Shown here in pieces: positions 9,681 through 17,105 of a stretch of 64,000 nt of DNA. The stretch is from Paenibacillus sp. USDA918EY (GTDB taxonomy: Bacteria > Bacillota > Bacilli > Paenibacillales > Paenibacillaceae). The position numbers were made by a program, and so were the translations under genes. The DNA lies in NCBI RefSeq assembly GCF_009870825.1, contig NZ_WTWY01000001.1, forward strand, positions 682,001 to 746,000. The letters run 5' to 3'. Position 1 is the stretch's first letter, and every line of letters starts with the position of its first letter. Under the pieces are notes generated by a model. The model ran no database searches. It saw only the letters and a list, made by a program, of their open reading frames with translations, and was not told the DNA's origin.

Positions 9681-9715
9681 TTCACAAAAACACAAAATAG
9701 TTTATACTGAACTAT
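9681..9715 (+). promoter_or_regulatory. promoter with inverted repeat before the APC permease
   Basis: TTCACA (9681-9686), a 16-bp spacer and TATACT (9703-9708) look like a sigma-A promoter. The inverted repeat ATAGTT-N7-AACTAT (9697-9715) covers the -10 box and could be a repressor site. No regulator gene is adjacent. Confidence 0.5.
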
Positions 9716-9770
9716 ACATTTATTAAAAATTATAGTCATTCATCAATGAGTGTACACCGGGAGGATATGG

Positions 9771-11120
9771 ATGGGACAACCAGAAGGATCGCTACAAAAA
9801 AAACTAAAGCCTAGACATATCAGCTTTATGGCCATGGGCGGCGTTATCGGAACCGGCATTTTTAAAGGCAGCGCGGAAACGATCGGGCTGGCGGGGCCCG
9901 GCGTTATCGTGACTTACGTTTTTGCCGGTCTGCTGCTTTTGGTCGTGATGGCGGCGATGGCGGAAATGGCCACGGTATACAAAGGCCGGAACATGAAGGA
10001 TTTCGTCAGGGAGGCGTTCGGCGAGAAGGTTTCCTTTATTCTGGGCTGGATGTATTGTTTTATGTGGCTTTCGGTATGCGTTATCGAAATCATTGCGGCC
10101 GGAAGCTTTTTGCAGTATTGGCTGCCGGGAGTCCCGTTATGGGTGCTTAGCCTGGCCTGCGCCGCCTTGATCATTCTGATCAATTTGCTTAGCGTAGGCA
10201 CGCTCGGAGAATTCGAATTTTGGCTGGCCGGCATCAAGATTGCCATGATCATCCTATTTATCGTGCTCGGCACTTGTCTTATCTTCGGCATCATCCCGAG
10301 CGGCAATACGCCATACTTTCGCAACTTCACCGTTTCCGGAGGATTTTTTCCGGGGGGCTTGTCCTCCGTGTTTTCGGCGATGCTTGTCGTCATGTTTTCT
10401 TACGGCGGTTCCGAGCTGATCGGCTTGACGCTGACCGAAACGGAAAATGCCGAACGGATTTTGCCCAAAGTGGTCGGCAACTTCATATTGCGGATCATTT
10501 TGTTTTTTACGCTACCGATTCTCGTCATTTGCGGTTTGATTCCGTGGAACGAAGTCGGGTCCGAGAGCAGCCCGTTCGTGCAGGTATTATCGGCGACGGG
10601 GCTTGCGGGCGCGGCGCATATCATGAACTTTATTCTGATCACGGCGGTGCTGTCGGCGGCCAATTCGGGCATCTACGGCGCATCCCGGATGCTTTATTCC
10701 ATGGCTGCGGCCGGAGAAGCGCCGAAAGGGCTGGCGAAAACGAACCGGAAAGGCAGTCCGGTCAACACGCTGCTGCTATGCGCCGTTTTGCTGCTTGCGG
10801 GCGCCATGCTCGGCATTTTTGCGCAGGATCAGCTTTTTCGCGTGTTGATGGCGGTGCCGGGTTTCGTCGTGCTGCTGGTTTGGATTTGCATCGCGTTATC
10901 GCAGATAAAGCTGCGGAAAACATATCCGGCGAAACCGACGTTTAAAGTGTGGGGATACCCGTACGTAACCGGATTTGCCGTGTTGTGCCTGGCGGTCATC
11001 GCCGCGTTTTTTGTGGTGGACCAACAAAACCGCCTGAGCATCGGGATATGCCTTGCCGTTCTGCTGCTGCTTATCATCTGGGCTTTTGCAAAATTCCGCG
11101 GGAAAAGGGCAGGGGGATAA
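9771..11120 (+). CDS. APC-family amino acid permease
   Basis: Cytoplasmic-membrane transporter of the amino acid-polyamine-organocation superfamily, 449 residues with about 12 hydrophobic helices. The signature of helix 1 reads AMGGVIGTGIFKGS, and the family motif of helix 6 appears around VMFSYGGSELIGLTLTETEN. It resembles the GabP/RocE/LysP branch; the amino acid is not determinable. The ATG at 9771 follows GGGAGGAT at 9759-9765; the in-frame GTG at 9750 lies before this ribosome site. Monocistronic, with its own promoter and terminator. Confidence 0.9.
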   Translation: MGQPEGSLQKKLKPRHISFMAMGGVIGTGIFKGSAETIGLAGPGVIVTYVFAGLLLLVVMAAMAEMATVYKGRNMKDFVREAFGEKVSFILGWMYCFMWLSVCVIEIIAAGSFLQYWLPGVPLWVLSLACAALIILINLLSVGTLGEFEFWLAGIKIAMIILFIVLGTCLIFGIIPSGNTPYFRNFTVSGGFFPGGLSSVFSAMLVVMFSYGGSELIGLTLTETENAERILPKVVGNFILRIILFFTLPILVICGLIPWNEVGSESSPFVQVLSATGLAGAAHIMNFILITAVLSAANSGIYGASRMLYSMAAAGEAPKGLAKTNRKGSPVNTLLLCAVLLLAGAMLGIFAQDQLFRVLMAVPGFVVLLVWICIALSQIKLRKTYPAKPTFKVWGYPYVTGFAVLCLAVIAAFFVVDQQNRLSIGICLAVLLLLIIWAFAKFRGKRAGG

Positions 11121-11150
11121 CGCAAACAAGAGGAGTTTTTGTCAAATGAA

Positions 11151-11193
11151 AGACCGGTCGTTCCATGTAAAGGGAACGGCCGGTCTTTTTTTT
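11151..11193 (+). terminator. terminator of the APC permease gene
   Basis: AGACCGGTCGTTCC (11151-11164) pairs with GGAACGGCCGGTCT (11173-11186) and is followed by T8. It lies between convergent genes. Confidence 0.88.
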
Positions 11194-11206
11194 GCGAAAA
11201 GGAACT

Positions 11207-11602
11207 TTAGTTCCAGCTCAGCTGCCAGGAAACGCCGAACCGATCCTGTACCCAGCCGAATTTTTCGGCAAACGGGTACTTGTCCAGCGGCATCAGGACG
11301 GCGCCACCTTCGGCAAGCTTGCCGAAGGCTTCCGTCAATTCCTCTTCCGAATCGCAATGAACGAACAAGGAAATCGCCGGCGTAAACGTAAATGCGTGCT
11401 GAACGAAGCTGTCAATGCACATGATGTTTTGTCCTTTGATCGAGAAGGCGGCTTGCAGCACCGATCCTTCCGGTCCCGCTTCATTCGGTCCGTAACGCTT
11501 GATGCTGACGATTTCCGCGGGAGCAAACACCGAGGTGTAAAAATTCATCGCCTCCTCGGCTTGCCCCTCGAACATTAAAAACGGCGCCACTTTCGATTCC
11601 AT
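11207..11602 (-). CDS. VOC-family (PhnB-like) protein
   Basis: Protein of 131 residues of the vicinal-oxygen-chelate fold, PhnB/3-demethylubiquinone methyltransferase-like subgroup. It starts MESKVAPFLMFEGQAEEAMN and contains FYTSVF, the usual opening strand-helix of this group, with VFVHCDSEEELTEAFGKLAEGG in the second half. PhnB-like proteins often lack the metal-binding set of true glyoxalases, so an enzymatic role cannot be asserted. AAAGGAGCG precedes the ATG on the minus strand. Single gene, convergent with the APC permease. Confidence 0.85.
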   Translation of the reverse strand: MESKVAPFLMFEGQAEEAMNFYTSVFAPAEIVSIKRYGPNEAGPEGSVLQAAFSIKGQNIMCIDSFVQHAFTFTPAISLFVHCDSEEELTEAFGKLAEGGAVLMPLDKYPFAEKFGWVQDRFGVSWQLSWN

Positions 11603-11847
11603 TATGTTTCGCTCCTTTAAAGTATGTTAAAATCACTAACGAGCCGATGTGCTGTTATATACGTTAATTGCAGGCATCCCTACATTTACATTGTACCGGA
11701 ACGGAACCGGGGCGAACAAGCCTTCGGCCGTTGCAGGCAGATCTTACAAGGCGGCGGCGTCCGGCAAACGGAAGCCTCAAGCCGGGAACGAAGCGTAAGC
11801 GTTCAAAGAACCTGTCTGAAACCTATTGCAAAGGAGGCTGCCGTATT

Positions 11848-12063
11848 ATGGCGACAGTCCGCGAGCTGTTGACGGAGGCGGATTTTCGGGAGGCCGAGGA
11901 AAAAAAGCTGACGATTCGCGTTTTTCGCGACGACCATTTGATTGATTCCAAGACAACCATCATCCGTTTTACAGACACGACGGTCATTACCCAGTCGGAT
12001 GTCAGCGACGTAACGTATCATCCTCGCAAGGAATGCCAATTTTTCGAAATCCGTAAAGCATGA
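11848..12063 (+). CDS. small conserved hypothetical protein
   Basis: A 71-residue protein, MATVRELLTEADFREA to the end QFFEIRKA. The start is set by AAGGAGG (11831-11837) 10 bases upstream. The longer in-frame extension to 11668 has low-complexity Arg-rich translation and no ribosome site, so it was not used. The content is mixed alpha/beta with no membrane segment, no Cys and no motif I recognise. Preceded by about 245 bases with no gene (11603-11847), in which I see nothing beyond leader sequence, and followed by a strong terminator. Confidence 0.65.
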   Translation: MATVRELLTEADFREAEEKKLTIRVFRDDHLIDSKTTIIRFTDTTVITQSDVSDVTYHPRKECQFFEIRKA

Positions 12064-12125
12064 CGGAAGTCGGGTGCTTTCGCTTGCCCATAATCTTCTG
12101 AAAAAGCATATAGTATACCAAAATA

Positions 12126-12180
12126 GCAAAGCGCCAGCCCAAGGATCCCCCCTTGGATTGGCGCTTTGCTTACTTTTTTT
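12126..12180 (+). terminator. terminator after the small hypothetical gene
   Basis: GCAAAGCGCCA (12126-12136) pairs with TGGCGCTTTGC (12159-12169); inner CCAAGG/CCTTGG extends the hairpin. The T-tract follows at 12174-12180. Confidence 0.85.
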
Positions 12181-12241
12181 GCAAAGATCCGTCCACTCTG
12201 CTGCAAGATGACTTGCTTTTGGGACGGCCCCTCCATTCGAC

Positions 12242-12895
12242 TTATGTCGCTTTTAAATAACTAAGAATCATGGATTTCAAAATTTCAAGCTGCTTTACGG
12301 GCTCGATGTTCGGCTGAAGCATCGGAATGCTGTTTTGCAGCGACAATTTTTTGGCAAACTGGCCAAACGCGTTTGTGACGGTCGCGATCGTTTCCTCCAG
12401 AGGCAAGTCGGAGCGCAGAGAACCGTCGTTGACGCCGTCTTTTAAAATTTGGGATAAGGAAGATTGAATCCGTCCGACGGCGGCGCTATAAACCGGAAGA
12501 TCCTCGAGGGGTTCGCGGGACTGGGCGGCGTAGCTCTCGAACGCTTCGATCAGTTTCGTGTTTTCGCTGTGATGGTCGCCGACAAAACCGATGAATACGT
12601 CCAGCATTTGCTCCAGCCTTTCGTAACAAGTGCCGGGACGATGAAGGATTTCTTCGAACGTCTCGGTTTGGGAATCGATAATCTTGGTTGCAACGGCGAC
12701 GATGAGCTTGTCTTTTTTCGGAAAATGACGGAACACCGTGGCTACCCCCATATGGGCCTCCGTCGCGACATCCTGCATGGTCGCTTTATCGAGCCCTTTC
12801 CGGTTGAAGACCCTTTGGGCCGCTTCGAGCATCAGGGATACCCGCTGCTGCTTGGCCTCCTCGCGTTCCCGATCCCATCTGGTTTTTGAATTCAA
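12242..12895 (-). CDS. TetR-family transcriptional regulator
   Basis: DNA-binding repressor-type protein of about 217 residues. The N-terminal helix-turn-helix is clear (MLEAAQRVFNRKGLDKATMQ then GVATVFRHFPKKDKLI), followed by an all-helical ligand domain. Start choice: an in-frame ATG at 12943 overlaps the -10 box of a near-perfect promoter (12939-12967), so it cannot be used. The GGAAGG at 12908-12913 fits a TTG at 12895, or less well a GTG at 12904. It is divergent from the SDR gene, whose promoter region carries an inverted repeat, so it probably represses that gene. Confidence 0.85.
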   Translation of the reverse strand: MNSKTRWDREREEAKQQRVSLMLEAAQRVFNRKGLDKATMQDVATEAHMGVATVFRHFPKKDKLIVAVATKIIDSQTETFEEILHRPGTCYERLEQMLDVFIGFVGDHHSENTKLIEAFESYAAQSREPLEDLPVYSAAVGRIQSSLSQILKDGVNDGSLRSDLPLEETIATVTNAFGQFAKKLSLQNSIPMLQPNIEPVKQLEILKSMILSYLKAT

Positions 12896-12938
12896 TTGGT
12901 TCACATTCCTTCCAAACGGTTCGTTTTTTTGTTTCGTG

Positions 12939-12967
12939 ATCATATCAAATGGGCGGGAGCCTGTCAA
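12939..12967 (-). promoter_or_regulatory. promoter of the tetR gene at 12242
   Basis: On the minus strand, TTGACA (12967-12962), a 17-bp spacer and TATGAT (12944-12939). The first in-frame ATG of the regulator lies within this -10 box, which rules it out as the start. Confidence 0.8.
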
Positions 12968-13014
12968 CCAAACGAAGCGGGAAAAGCTTGCGCGCCGACT
13001 CCCGGATGGAAGGG

Positions 13015-13072
13015 TTGTCACCCGCCGGCGAGCGGAGTATAATAATCGGTGTGGTGATAGTTATGCTATCAC
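13015..13072 (+). promoter_or_regulatory. promoter and palindromic operator of the SDR gene
   Basis: TTGTCA (13015-13020), a 17-bp spacer and TATAAT (13038-13043) make a strong sigma-A promoter. The perfect inverted repeat GTGATAG-N5-CTATCAC (13054-13072) begins about 10 bases past the -10 box, where a bound TetR would block transcription. The divergent TetR gene is the natural candidate. Confidence 0.75.
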
Positions 13073-13132
13073 ATTGATACAACAACTATCATACCTCGAT
13101 TTTTATTCTAAATCTTAAAGGAGTCGGTCCAT

Positions 13133-13891
13133 ATGTCGGAAAACGATCAAGTTGTTGTCATTACGGGTGCGGGAAGCGGCATCGGCCGCGCGACGAGTTT
13201 GAAATTCGCCGCAGGCGGCGCCAAGGTCGTGCTGGTAGACTTTAATCAGCAAACAGGAGAAGAAACGCTGAAGCTCGTGAAGGAGCAAGGCGGAGAAGGC
13301 ATCTTCGTGCAAGCTAACGTTGCAAACAGCGACGACGTCCAAAATTACGTGAACAAAGCCGTTGAGGCCTATGGCCGCATCGACGTCTTCTTCAACAACG
13401 CGGGCGTCCTGCAAAAATTCTCTATGTTCGCGGATATCGAGGACTCCGAGTTCGACCGGATTTTCTCCGTCAATGTCAAAGGCGTTTTCCTTGGAATGAA
13501 ATATATGCTGAAGGTGATGGAAAAACAGGGCGAAGGGGTCATCATCAATACAGCCTCCACGGCCGGACTGCGGAGCGAACACAGCCTGGCGGCGTATTCG
13601 GCAAGCAAACACGCCGTAGTAGCGCTGACCAAATCGGCCGCGCTTGAATACGTGAAAAAAGGAATCCGCGTCAATGCGATTTGCCCTGGCGGCGTGGATA
13701 CCTCGTTGACGCAAGCCGTTCCGTCCATGATGCAGGAATCCGGATACGTTCCGGAGGAACTGCCTAACATGAGAATCGGACGTTACGCCAATCCGGAGGA
13801 GCTGGCGGAAGTCGTTACGTTCCTGGCTTCGCCGAAAAACAGCTACATGACCGGTTCGATCGTCCCGGTTGATGGCGGGTTGACGCTGTAA
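13133..13891 (+). CDS. SDR-family NAD(P)-dependent oxidoreductase
   Basis: Classical short-chain dehydrogenase, 252 residues, the standard length. The Rossmann motif is TGAGSGIG (residues about 11-18), then NNAG, the catalytic Ser within NTAST, and YSASK carrying the catalytic Tyr and Lys. The C-terminal GSIVPVDGG is typical of FabG-like classical SDRs. The acidic residue after the second strand (LVDFN) favours NAD over NADP. Substrate unknown. It is driven by its own promoter with a palindrome, facing a TetR gene, so a ligand-induced single-enzyme unit is likely. Confidence 0.93.
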   Translation: MSENDQVVVITGAGSGIGRATSLKFAAGGAKVVLVDFNQQTGEETLKLVKEQGGEGIFVQANVANSDDVQNYVNKAVEAYGRIDVFFNNAGVLQKFSMFADIEDSEFDRIFSVNVKGVFLGMKYMLKVMEKQGEGVIINTASTAGLRSEHSLAAYSASKHAVVALTKSAALEYVKKGIRVNAICPGGVDTSLTQAVPSMMQESGYVPEELPNMRIGRYANPEELAEVVTFLASPKNSYMTGSIVPVDGGLTL

Positions 13892-13908
13892 CAACGAAAG
13901 GCTTTTTC

Positions 13909-13939
13909 GGCCCGTGCGGGTGACGCATGGGCCTTTTTT
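13909..13939 (+). terminator. terminator of the SDR gene
   Basis: GGCCC (13909-13913) pairs with GGGCC (13929-13933) around a GC-rich loop, followed by T6 at 13934-13939. Confidence 0.7.
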
Positions 13940-13983
13940 GCGTTATGCGGAAGAATTCGCTCTAAAAATCGCGACCGAAACCA

Positions 13984-14015
13984 TATTTGACAGATCAGTA
14001 CAAAATAAGTATGAT
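13984..14015 (+). promoter_or_regulatory. promoter of tetR 14054 with an operator copy in the spacer
   Basis: TTGACA (13987-13992), a 17-bp spacer and TATGAT (14010-14015). Inside lies a degenerate left half and a perfect right half (GTACAAAA, 13998-14005) of the palindrome found twice before the MFS gene, including the shared AGATCA centre. This suggests autorepression. Confidence 0.75.
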
Positions 14016-14053
14016 GATTCCACCAACATTTTCCGGAAAGGAGGATGCGAGAG

Positions 14054-14641
14054 ATGAGCAAAAGCGGAAGACCGCGCGAGTTTAAAGATACAGCCGTGAT
14101 CGATGCCGCCGTGGAGGTTTTTTGGGACAACGGCTACGAAGCTTGCTCGACCGAGGCATTGTGCAGTAAGACCGGTCTTGGCCGGGGGAGCTTGTACAAC
14201 GCGTTCGGAAGCAAACACGAGCTGTATGAGCAAGCCCTCCAAAGGTACCATGAGCTTGGAATCCGGGAACAGATGGACATCCTGGAGAAGGAGGGGCCGA
14301 TTCGGGACCGTTTGCGAGCGCTGCTCGAGTGGGAAATCCATGAGGATTCCAAATCGAAAAACAGGGGGTGCCTATTGATTAACGCGGCATCCGAGCGCAG
14401 CAAAACCGATCCCGCCGTGGAGCGCATCTTCAAGCAGCATGTCGACCTGCTGGAGCATGCGATCGAAAAAACGATCAAAACAGGGCAGGAGACGGGCGAA
14501 ATCCCGCGAAACCGCGAAGCTTCCGAGCTTGCGGACATGTTTTTGAGCAGTTACTACGGGCTCCGCGTCATTTATCCGGCGACGCTGAACCGGGGGTTGG
14601 CGGAACGGATCATCCAAGGAACGTTATCATCCATTTTTTAG
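14054..14641 (+). CDS. TetR-family transcriptional regulator
   Basis: A 195-residue TetR repressor: GRPREF start, HTH around VFWDNGYEACSTEAL and TGLGRGSLYNAFGSKHELY, then a C-terminal ligand domain with INAASE. The subgroup (GRPREFD opening, LYNAFGSK) is common beside MFS or oxidoreductase genes. AAAGGAGG (14037-14044) touches the ATG at 14045 but is 9 bases from the ATG at 14054, so the latter is used. The same palindrome sits in its own promoter and twice before the MFS gene downstream, pointing to control of both. Confidence 0.9.
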   Translation: MSKSGRPREFKDTAVIDAAVEVFWDNGYEACSTEALCSKTGLGRGSLYNAFGSKHELYEQALQRYHELGIREQMDILEKEGPIRDRLRALLEWEIHEDSKSKNRGCLLINAASERSKTDPAVERIFKQHVDLLEHAIEKTIKTGQETGEIPRNREASELADMFLSSYYGLRVIYPATLNRGLAERIIQGTLSSIF

Positions 14642-14648
14642 AAGCGGT

Positions 14649-14679
14649 ATTTGCGCTTTCCGGACTGGAGAGCGCAAAT
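14649..14679 (+). terminator. strong hairpin after tetR 14054, no T-tract
   Basis: ATTTGCGCTTTCC (14649-14661) pairs with GGAGAGCGCAAAT (14667-14679, one wobble) around a 5-base loop. No U-run follows directly, so it is a weak or factor-dependent terminator, or an mRNA-stabilising hairpin. Confidence 0.5.
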
Positions 14680-14754
14680 GCTGCCCGCGGCTGCCGGCGA
14701 GTGCGATGGGTCAGGTAAGAGGTTTATATGCTGCTGAACTATTTTTTTGATTAA

Positions 14755-14776
14755 TTTTGTACTGGGTTGTACAAAA
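14755..14776. promoter_or_regulatory. TetR operator copy 2
   Basis: Perfect inverted repeat TTTTGTAC-N6-GTACAAAA in the leader of the MFS gene. Confidence 0.75.
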
Positions 14777-14836
14777 ATATCTAATGAGTTTGACGATCCA
14801 TCCCTTATGAACGAAGGGGCGCTTTTTTAGTGTTAA

Positions 14837-14858
14837 TTTTGTACTGATCTATACAAAA
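14837..14858. promoter_or_regulatory. TetR operator copy 3
   Basis: TTTTGTAC-TGATCT-ATACAAAA, one mismatch from perfect, 22 bases before the MFS start. Its centre matches the copy in the tetR promoter. Confidence 0.75.
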
Positions 14859-14880
14859 TATTGAATCCGGGAGTGATTAT

Positions 14881-16059
14881 ATGCCGTTGGCGATTTATGT
14901 GTTGGGACTTATGATTTTTTCCATGACGACATCGGAATTTATGGTTGCGGGCATCATGCCCTCGCTTGCGGCGGAATTCGGGGTATCGATCGCGGCGATC
15001 GGTTATTTGGTTTCCGGTTACGCCGCAGGCATGATCGTCGGCGGGCCGCTGCTGACGATCGGGCTGCTCAGGCTGCCCCGAAAAACCGCCTTTTTGACGC
15101 TGTCCTTTGTATTTCTGGCCGGTCAAATCTTGGGCGCGCTTGCTCCGAACTATGAGCTGATGATGGCGGCGAGGATAATAACGGGCATTGCCTCTTCGGC
15201 CTGCTTCGGGGTTGCCATCGAAATCGCCTTGACCCTTGTCCGGCCGGAAGCCAGCGGGCGCGCAGCTTCGATCGTTCTTGGCGGCTTGATGGTTGCCACG
15301 GCGATCGGCCTGCCTGTCGCGATGTTGTTCGATCAGTATTTCGGCTGGCGCTCCAGCTTCTGGGCGGTCGCGATTCTCGTGCTGCTTTCCGGAATCATGG
15401 CGCTGCGGCTCATCCCTTCATCGCCTTCGGTCGGATCGGTAAGCATCCGCGGCGAATTGGCGGCTTTTAAAAACCGTCATCTGTGGGCGGCCTTCGCGAC
15501 AAGCATGCTGATCATCGGCGCGACCTTTGCCGCATTCAGTTATTTTTCGCCGATTTTAACCGATGTGGCCGGTTTTGACGCGAAGATCGTCCCGCTTCTT
15601 CTCGGTATCTACGGCGCGGCGACGGTTGTCGGCAACCTGATCACCGGAAGGCTCGCGGACCGCTTCATGATGCCGATTCTGACGATCGGGCTTACGGTGC
15701 TCGCCTCGGCGCTGATCCTGTTCGGTCTGTTTGCGGGCAATCCGGTCATTGCGATCGCTGCCGTAATCGTCATCGGCCTCGCCGGCGTGCCCATGAATCC
15801 CGCCATGGTGACGCGGGTCTCGCGGACGTCGAACAGCGGATCCTTGGTCAGCACGGTTCACGTTTCCGTCGTCAACTTCGGCATCGTGGTCGGATCGACG
15901 ATCGGCGGACTTGCCATCGACCACGGACTTGGTCTTTCATCCCCGCTGTGGGTAGGGGCGATTTTGGGGATTCTCGGCCTTTTGTCCTTGCTGCCGTATC
16001 TCGTGAAGGAGCGCGAACCGAAAGCCGGGATTCAAAAGAGCGGGCAAACCTGCGCATAA
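14881..16059 (+). CDS. MFS transporter, DHA1-type drug efflux-like
   Basis: Major-facilitator permease of 392 residues with 12 hydrophobic helices and a short N-terminus. FSMTTSEFMVAGIMPSLA in helix 1 and the WRSSFW segment between helices 5 and 6 resemble the AraJ/YdhP/Cmx (chloramphenicol-type) efflux group. Only family-level assignment is safe. The ATG at 14881 follows CCGGGAG. Two TetR operators lie directly upstream, consistent with an inducible exporter. A terminator at 16084 separates it from the convergent LysR gene. Confidence 0.9.
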   Translation: MPLAIYVLGLMIFSMTTSEFMVAGIMPSLAAEFGVSIAAIGYLVSGYAAGMIVGGPLLTIGLLRLPRKTAFLTLSFVFLAGQILGALAPNYELMMAARIITGIASSACFGVAIEIALTLVRPEASGRAASIVLGGLMVATAIGLPVAMLFDQYFGWRSSFWAVAILVLLSGIMALRLIPSSPSVGSVSIRGELAAFKNRHLWAAFATSMLIIGATFAAFSYFSPILTDVAGFDAKIVPLLLGIYGAATVVGNLITGRLADRFMMPILTIGLTVLASALILFGLFAGNPVIAIAAVIVIGLAGVPMNPAMVTRVSRTSNSGSLVSTVHVSVVNFGIVVGSTIGGLAIDHGLGLSSPLWVGAILGILGLLSLLPYLVKEREPKAGIQKSGQTCA

Positions 16060-16083
16060 CGCATCCATGGAATAAAAATCGGC

Positions 16084-16118
16084 AGGCCCGGCTTTCATGC
16101 CGTGGCCTTGTTTTTTTA
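16084..16118. terminator. terminator between MFS and LysR genes
   Basis: AGGCCCGGC (16084-16092) pairs imperfectly with GCCGTGGCCT (16099-16108), followed by TGTTTTTTT. Confidence 0.7.
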
Positions 16119-16994
16119 ATCGGCAGCATGCCTGATCCGATCGACCAGTTCGCGAAGCGGGTTAGAGATCCACTTTTTGAGATGCATGGCGAGCAGCAAG
16201 GTTAACCGGAGACCGGGATGGGCAAAGGGAAGGCTGACCAGTTCCCCTCTGCCGATTTCGGCGGCGGCGGCCATCCGCGGCAGCAGCGATATGCCCGAAC
16301 CGCTCATCACGCATCGTTTGATGGCTTCGGGATTGCCGAGTTCAAGGCCGATAACATAAGGCGTCCCGCTTTGCTTTAATGCTTTTTCGAGCATGATCCG
16401 GTAGTTGCAGCTTTCTTCGGGCATGATCCATTCGGCGCCGGCCAAATGCTCCAAAGCGATTTTCTTCTTCCGGCAGAGGGGGTGTCCCGGGCTCGCCAGC
16501 AGGACCAGCGGTTCGTCGCGGATCGTTTGCCATGCCAATGTCGGATCGGAAGGTTCGTCGTCCAGGATCAGGCCGAGATCCAGTTCGCCATCTTTGACTT
16601 GCTTGAGGATATGCGCCTCACGGCCGGTCTGCAGCCGGACGGACAGCCCCTCGTAACGCTCCCGGAGCTCCTGCAGGTAAGGGGGGAGGAAATAGGCGGC
16701 CAGCGAATCGATGGTGCCGATGGAGAGGGTGCCCCCGCTTTGGTTGCCCAGCCTTTCTTTGGACTGTTGGTAGAGATCCAGCATCTGGACCGCGAACCGC
16801 AGCAGCTCTTCCCCCGCGGAAGTGAGGCGCAACCCTTTGCCGAAGCGCTCGAAAAGCTGGACGTCATAGGCTTTTTCCAGTTTTTGAATTTGCGTCGTGA
16901 CGCTGGACTGCGCGTATCCAAGCTCCTCGGCCGCCCGGGTAAAGCTTTGGCGAAGGGCGACCTCGCGAAACGTATGAAGATATGTTAAATCCAT
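16116..16994 (-). CDS. LysR-family transcriptional regulator
   Basis: A 292-residue LysR regulator. The winged HTH is at residues 1-60 (MDLTYLHTFREVALRQSFTR, then AQSSVTTQIQKLE), followed by a periplasmic-binding-protein-like effector domain (TLSIGTIDSLAAYFLPP, DLGLILDD). It is divergent from the dapA-like gene with 111 bases between the starts, the classical LysR arrangement; an ATCAAT-N3-ATTGAT dyad lies between them. The likely target is the adjacent synthase gene. Confidence 0.92.
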   Translation of the reverse strand: MDLTYLHTFREVALRQSFTRAAEELGYAQSSVTTQIQKLEKAYDVQLFERFGKGLRLTSAGEELLRFAVQMLDLYQQSKERLGNQSGGTLSIGTIDSLAAYFLPPYLQELRERYEGLSVRLQTGREAHILKQVKDGELDLGLILDDEPSDPTLAWQTIRDEPLVLLASPGHPLCRKKKIALEHLAGAEWIMPEESCNYRIMLEKALKQSGTPYVIGLELGNPEAIKRCVMSGSGISLLPRMAAAAEIGRGELVSLPFAHPGLRLTLLLAMHLKKWISNPLRELVDRIRHAAD

Positions 16995-17008
16995 CCCTGT
17001 TCAACTCC

Positions 17009-17023
17009 ATCAATAATATTGAT
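17009..17023. promoter_or_regulatory. candidate LysR binding site
   Basis: Inverted repeat ATCAAT-AAT-ATTGAT, of the T-N11-A form, lies 14 bases upstream of lysR and 82 upstream of dapA. A related ATCGAT...ATAGAT stretch follows at 17031-17046. Confidence 0.5.
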
Positions 17024-17105
17024 CATGCTCATCGATTATTATAGATAACGCCGATGGCAATTCCTATGGTAAATTGGAGGCACAAACCGATAGGAGGTCA
17101 TCCCG

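Noticed and set aside
14791..14827. possible terminator hairpin between the tetR gene and the MFS gene
   Set aside because: The CCCTT/AAGGG stem is only 5 bp and the T-run follows unrelated bases; too weak to annotate.
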